Below, one piece after another: positions 63,676 through 64,000 of a stretch of 64,000 bases of DNA. This DNA comes from Parabacteroides sp. (GTDB lineage Bacteria > Bacteroidota > Bacteroidia > Bacteroidales > Tannerellaceae), in the NCBI GenBank assembly GCA_017481945.1, contig JAFUOJ010000024.1:62001-126000 (forward strand), in the 5' to 3' direction. The translations under genes and the position numbers were made by a program. The notes below the pieces were generated by a model, which saw nothing but the letters and a program-made list of their open reading frames with translations, did not search any database and was not told the DNA's origin. Each line of letters begins with the position of its first letter. The stretch's first letter is position 1.

Positions 63676-64000
63676 CTTCGACATTAACTTTAAATAAAAA
63701 TAGATCGATATAAAGATCGGTTCTAATGGACTGGTTCATTGCTTTGCTGGTTTTTTAACGCCTTTCTTTTGTGGGCGCAAAAGTACCAGAATGTATAAAC
63801 AGACAAAATATATTGGATATTTCCTCTATATTTGGGTTGTCCAAATTTGATAAATCATTCGTTATGAAAAGTATCCGGGTAAAGCCGATACCTCGATGAA
63901 TATGTCTATTCAGATGATTGGCTGAATTTTCAATGTTTTAAGTTGGTTCAGGAGTAATAGACGTTGGAAAATGTCGTCGCAGCTCGTGCTGAGAGTTCCG
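63676..64000. other. Gene-free 3' edge of the window with a possible promoter
   Basis: TATATTTG at 63827-63834 is an exact -7 match on the plus strand. The only nearby ATG (63864) opens an 11-codon frame, MKSIRVKPIPR. The last about 90 bp can be read FNVLSWFRSNRRWKMSSQLV without stop, which could be a fragment of a gene continuing beyond the window or a remnant. Nothing firm can be called. Confidence 0.35.

Overview
The window comes from the chromosome of an anaerobic Bacteroidota bacterium of the order Bacteroidales, most like Parabacteroides or Bacteroides. The support is a SusC/SusD pair with an ECF sigma/FecR switch, a PorX-type response regulator with a PglZ domain, many DUF4493 and PCMD lipoproteins, the long form of IspG, and promoters carrying the Bacteroidales -7 element TAnnTTTG. 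Genus and species cannot be fixed from the sequence alone.

Layout. 1-3.6 kb: the 3' part of yifB, a pair of tiny membrane-protein genes, an AraC regulator and an Rpn-type PD-(D/E)XK nuclease with a long GxxX tetrapeptide repeat tail. 3.9-19.9 kb: a surface-lipoprotein locus with seven DUF4493-type lipoproteins, a PCMD lipoprotein, a DUF6261 protein, an outer-membrane barrel and an OmpA-like/DUF3575 protein. It is interrupted by a second tiny-membrane-protein pair and a nucleotidyltransferase/HepT-like remnant. 20-29.5 kb: a third tiny-membrane-protein pair, then metG, a sugar aminotransferase/oxidoreductase pair, an Lrp regulator, metY, a Big_5 lipoprotein and a DUF3108 protein. 29.5-36.3 kb: a very AT-rich accessory island, all on the minus strand: methyltransferase, mini-UvrD helicase, an unknown 444-aa protein, a C2H2 zinc-finger protein, a broken DUF1848 gene, a DnaB-like ATPase and a zinc-ribbon protein. 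36.4-36.7 kb: a candidate structured RNA. 37.1-38.6 kb: a RhuM-like/Doc pair. 39.2-52 kb: a polysaccharide or glycoconjugate utilisation locus (sigma factor, DUF6057, TolB-like lipoprotein, FecR, SusC, SusD, DUF3823, GH2). 52.4-63.6 kb: housekeeping genes cysS, porX, tsaE, an Imm17-like gene, rnr, rpoN, a PAP2-like gene, gcvH, purE and ispG.

How the parts work together. The lipoprotein locus looks like a family of exported, lipid-anchored adhesion or appendage subunits. Each of the seven carries a Thr-Lys or Thr-Arg site 29-34 residues after the lipidated Cys, which recalls processing of Bacteroidales type V pilins. The sigma/FecR/SusC set is a trans-envelope signalling switch in which the SusC N-terminal STN domain would report substrate to FecR. 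The minus-strand island has the tight 1-bp spacings of a single functional module, possibly defence or mobile-element biology.

The most unusual signals are non-coding. Three intergenic arrays (about 7985-8190, 38714-38954 and 52092-52340) have different sequences but the same plan: 5-6 imperfect units at a 41, 41 or 42 bp period, each built on dyad-symmetric cores. A roughly 317-nt minus-strand RNA candidate has a promoter, a terminator, a GNRA-capped hairpin and a 9-bp loop-to-upstream complementarity. I saw no tRNA, rRNA, CRISPR array or complete insertion sequence.
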